Assembly: GCA_043747295.1 (NCBI GenBank)
Contig: JAYTPK010000102.1
Coordinates: forward strand, 1-32,185
Reading direction: 5' to 3'
From: JAAFIP01 sp043747295
GTDB lineage: Bacteria; Pseudomonadota; Gammaproteobacteria; Burkholderiales; Burkholderiaceae_C
Length of the DNA: 32,185 nucleotides
Shown here one piece after another: positions 30,882 through 32,185 of this stretch. The position numbers and the translations under genes are program-made. The notes below the pieces were generated by a model, which did not search any database, was not told where the DNA came from, and saw only the letters and a program-made list of their open reading frames with translations. The first letter of the stretch is position 1, and the number at the start of each line of letters is the position of its first letter.

Positions 30882-30973
30882 AAATTAAATGGGGTCAGAT
30901 CACTATTTCGCAGCGAGGACTTTTGAGTACTCACTTGCTCAGAGCGAAATTGTGCTCTGACCCCTTTTAATTT
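30882..30973. repeat. REPIN-like inverted repeat before lpdA
   Basis: Two 22-base arms (30882-30903 and 30952-30973) match at 20 positions; the key block is GGGGTCAGATCAC with GTGCTCTGACCCC. A direct repeat ATTTCGCAGCG (30905-30915 and 30970-30980) lies at the inner and outer edges. Sequences with GGGGTCAGA are typical of REP elements mobilised by REP-associated tyrosine transposases (recalled, not searched). It occupies nearly all of the bph-lpdA spacer. Confidence 0.75.
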
Positions 30974-31005
30974 CGCAGCGCAAAGCGCTGCTAGGAGATA
31001 AAACA

Positions 31006-32185
31006 ATGGCAGCGATAGAAATAAAAGTCCCTGATATCGGCGATTTCGACGAAGTCACCGTCATCGAGCTGATGGTCAAACCCGGCGACACCATCAAAGC
31101 CGACCAGTCCCTCATCACCGTAGAGAGCGACAAAGCCTCAATGGAAATTCCGTCGTCTGCTGCAGGCGTGGTCAAAGAGTTGCACATCAAAATTGGCGAC
31201 AAAGTCAAGCAAGGCTCGGTGGTGTTGATGCTAGAGGCTGCTACCACTTCCGTTCGGGCTGAGCCGCCTGTTCTGAGCTCAGTCGAAGGGGTCGAAGCCA
31301 TCGCAGCCCCTGCGCAGGCCCCGGCTGCACCAAGCGCCTCTAAAGCACCTGTTTCACCATCAAATCAGCCTGTAGTCCAAGTATTTACTGCTCAACCAGC
31401 TATAACTTTTGTAGCATCTAGCTATACCGGAAAAACAGATTTAGACTGCGATTTACTTGTCCTAGGCGCAGGCCCCGGCGGCTACAGCGCAGCATTCCGC
31501 GCTGCAGACCTGGGCCTCAAAGTCATCATCGTTGAACGCTACGCCACCCTAGGCGGCGTGTGCCTCAACGTCGGTTGCATCCCGTCTAAAGCGCTGCTGC
31601 ATGTTGCGGCCGTGATGGACGAAGTGAGCCACATGGCCGACCTGGGCGTAGACTTTGGCAAACCCGTCGTCAACATCGACAAACTGCGTGGCCATAAAGA
31701 TAAAGTCATCGGCAAGCTCACCGGCGGCCTGGCCGCCATGGCCAAAATGCGCAAGGTAACCACAGTGCGCGGCTACGGCGCCTTCCTCAGCGCCAACCAC
31801 GTAGAAGTAGAAGAAACCTCTGGCGCAGCACAAGAGAAAACCGGCAACAAAAAAGTCATCCAGTTTAAAAACTGCATCATCGCCGCAGGCAGCCAAGCCG
31901 TGCGCCTGCCCTTCATGCAGAAGGATGGGCTGGAGAAGGACCCACGCGTAGTGGACAGCACCGGCGCGCTGGAGCTGAAAGAGGTGCCCAAACGCATGCT
32001 GATTTTGGGCGGCGGCATCATCGGCCTGGAGATGGGCACGGTGTACAGCACCTTGGGCGCGCGCCTGGACGTGGTCGAAATGCTGGACGGCCTAATGCAA
32101 GGCGCAGACCGCGACCTGGTCAAAATCTGGCAAAAGATGAATGCCAAGCGCTTTGACAACATCATGCTCAATACCAAAACGGTAG
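31006..32185 (+). CDS. lpdA: Dihydrolipoyl dehydrogenase (E3) with N-terminal lipoyl domain, 3' truncated by window edge
   Basis: The frame is open from the ATG at 31006 (AGGAG at 30993-30997) to the end of the window, 393 codons. Residues 1-80 are a lipoyl domain with the modified lysine K43 (ESDKAS). A Pro/Ala-rich linker of ~65 residues follows. The flavoprotein then begins: FAD motif VLGAGPGGYSAAFRAADLG, redox disulfide C186 and C191 in GGVCLNVGCIPS, FAD strand CIIAAGSQAVRLP, and NAD-binding LILGGGIIGLEMG (~329-341). It reoxidises dihydrolipoamide of E2 with NAD+. The linker includes a half copy of the palindromic repeat (31250-31299) and a 36-nt repeat (31369-31404). The C-terminal dimer domain lies outside the window. 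Confidence 0.96.
   Translation, partial: MAAIEIKVPDIGDFDEVTVIELMVKPGDTIKADQSLITVESDKASMEIPSSAAGVVKELHIKIGDKVKQGSVVLMLEAATTSVRAEPPVLSSVEGVEAIAAPAQAPAAPSASKAPVSPSNQPVVQVFTAQPAITFVASSYTGKTDLDCDLLVLGAGPGGYSAAFRAADLGLKVIIVERYATLGGVCLNVGCIPSKALLHVAAVMDEVSHMADLGVDFGKPVVNIDKLRGHKDKVIGKLTGGLAAMAKMRKVTTVRGYGAFLSANHVEVEETSGAAQEKTGNKKVIQFKNCIIAAGSQAVRLPFMQKDGLEKDPRVVDSTGALELKEVPKRMLILGGGIIGLEMGTVYSTLGARLDVVEMLDGLMQGADRDLVKIWQKMNAKRFDNIMLNTKTV
31250..31299 (+). repeat. Half copy of the CTGAGC/GTCGAAGG repeat inside lpdA linker
   Basis: It matches 28720-28769 of aceF with only a few changes but lacks the right arm, so it cannot form the same hairpin. It is translated as SVRAEPPVLSSVEGVEA. Confidence 0.82.
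31369..31404 (-). repeat. 36-nt repeat, copy E (inside lpdA linker)
   Basis: Read on the minus strand it begins TATAGCTGGTTGAGC and ends ATACTTGGACTACAGG, 36 bases, closest to copy D. It is translated in frame on the plus strand as PVVQVFTAQPAI just before the flavoprotein domain. Confidence 0.82.

Overview
The window looks like chromosomal DNA of a betaproteobacterium of the order Burkholderiales, most likely family Comamonadaceae (Limnohabitans/Rhodoferax/Polaromonas-like). The reasons are the box-type aerobic benzoyl-CoA pathway, a Bug-type tripartite-tricarboxylate binding protein, a homodimeric AceE with a lipoyl-carrying dihydrolipoyl dehydrogenase, a betaproteobacterial proteasome homolog, and several short repeat families of the kind scattered through genomes of this family. 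The genus call is inference from gene content only.

Layout. (1) 1-3.8 kb: the 3' part of a DUF2130 coiled-coil protein, a VOC-fold protein, then an AbiEi/AbiEii toxin-antitoxin pair inserted between two copies of the VOC gene's 3' end. (2) 3.8-5.1 kb, minus strand: a SbtA-type bicarbonate permease and a PII-like SbtB partner. (3) 5.2-12.8 kb, minus strand: a tightly packed run reading tetR, adaptor, RND permease, isoaspartyl methyltransferase-like protein, rhodanese, TolC, which supplies a complete tripartite efflux pump. A TetR promoter/operator sits upstream. (4) 12.9-14.8 kb, minus strand: YdcF-like protein and a Bug solute-binding protein. (5) 15.0-19.8 kb, plus strand: boxC, boxB, boxA, which epoxidise and cleave the ring of benzoyl-CoA; no benzoate-CoA ligase, boxD or boxR is in view. 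(6) 19.9-24.3 kb, minus strand: LysE exporter, ABC solute-binding protein and a two-subunit Rieske dioxygenase, with a decayed divergent LysR regulator. (7) 24.4-25.5 kb: a TRAP solute-binding protein. (8) 25.7 kb to the end, plus strand: aceE, aceF, a proteasome-like peptidase (BPH) and lpdA, cut by the window edge.

The metabolic theme is aromatic-acid uptake and oxidation leading to central metabolism. Three solitary solute-binding proteins of three different transporter classes lie around the box and Rieske genes, all without their membrane components in this window.

The most distinctive signal is repeat biology. A 36-nt element with constant length occurs five times, three times between genes and twice inside the interdomain linkers of AceF and LpdA. 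A second palindromic family (CTGAGC...GTCGAAGG) is also both intergenic and translated in those linkers. A third GC-rich element has been inserted in frame into the RND permease. Two opposite-facing hairpins with a shared core but unrelated outer stems fill the boxB-boxA gap, and a REPIN-like palindrome precedes lpdA. No rRNA, tRNA, CRISPR array or transposase gene was seen.
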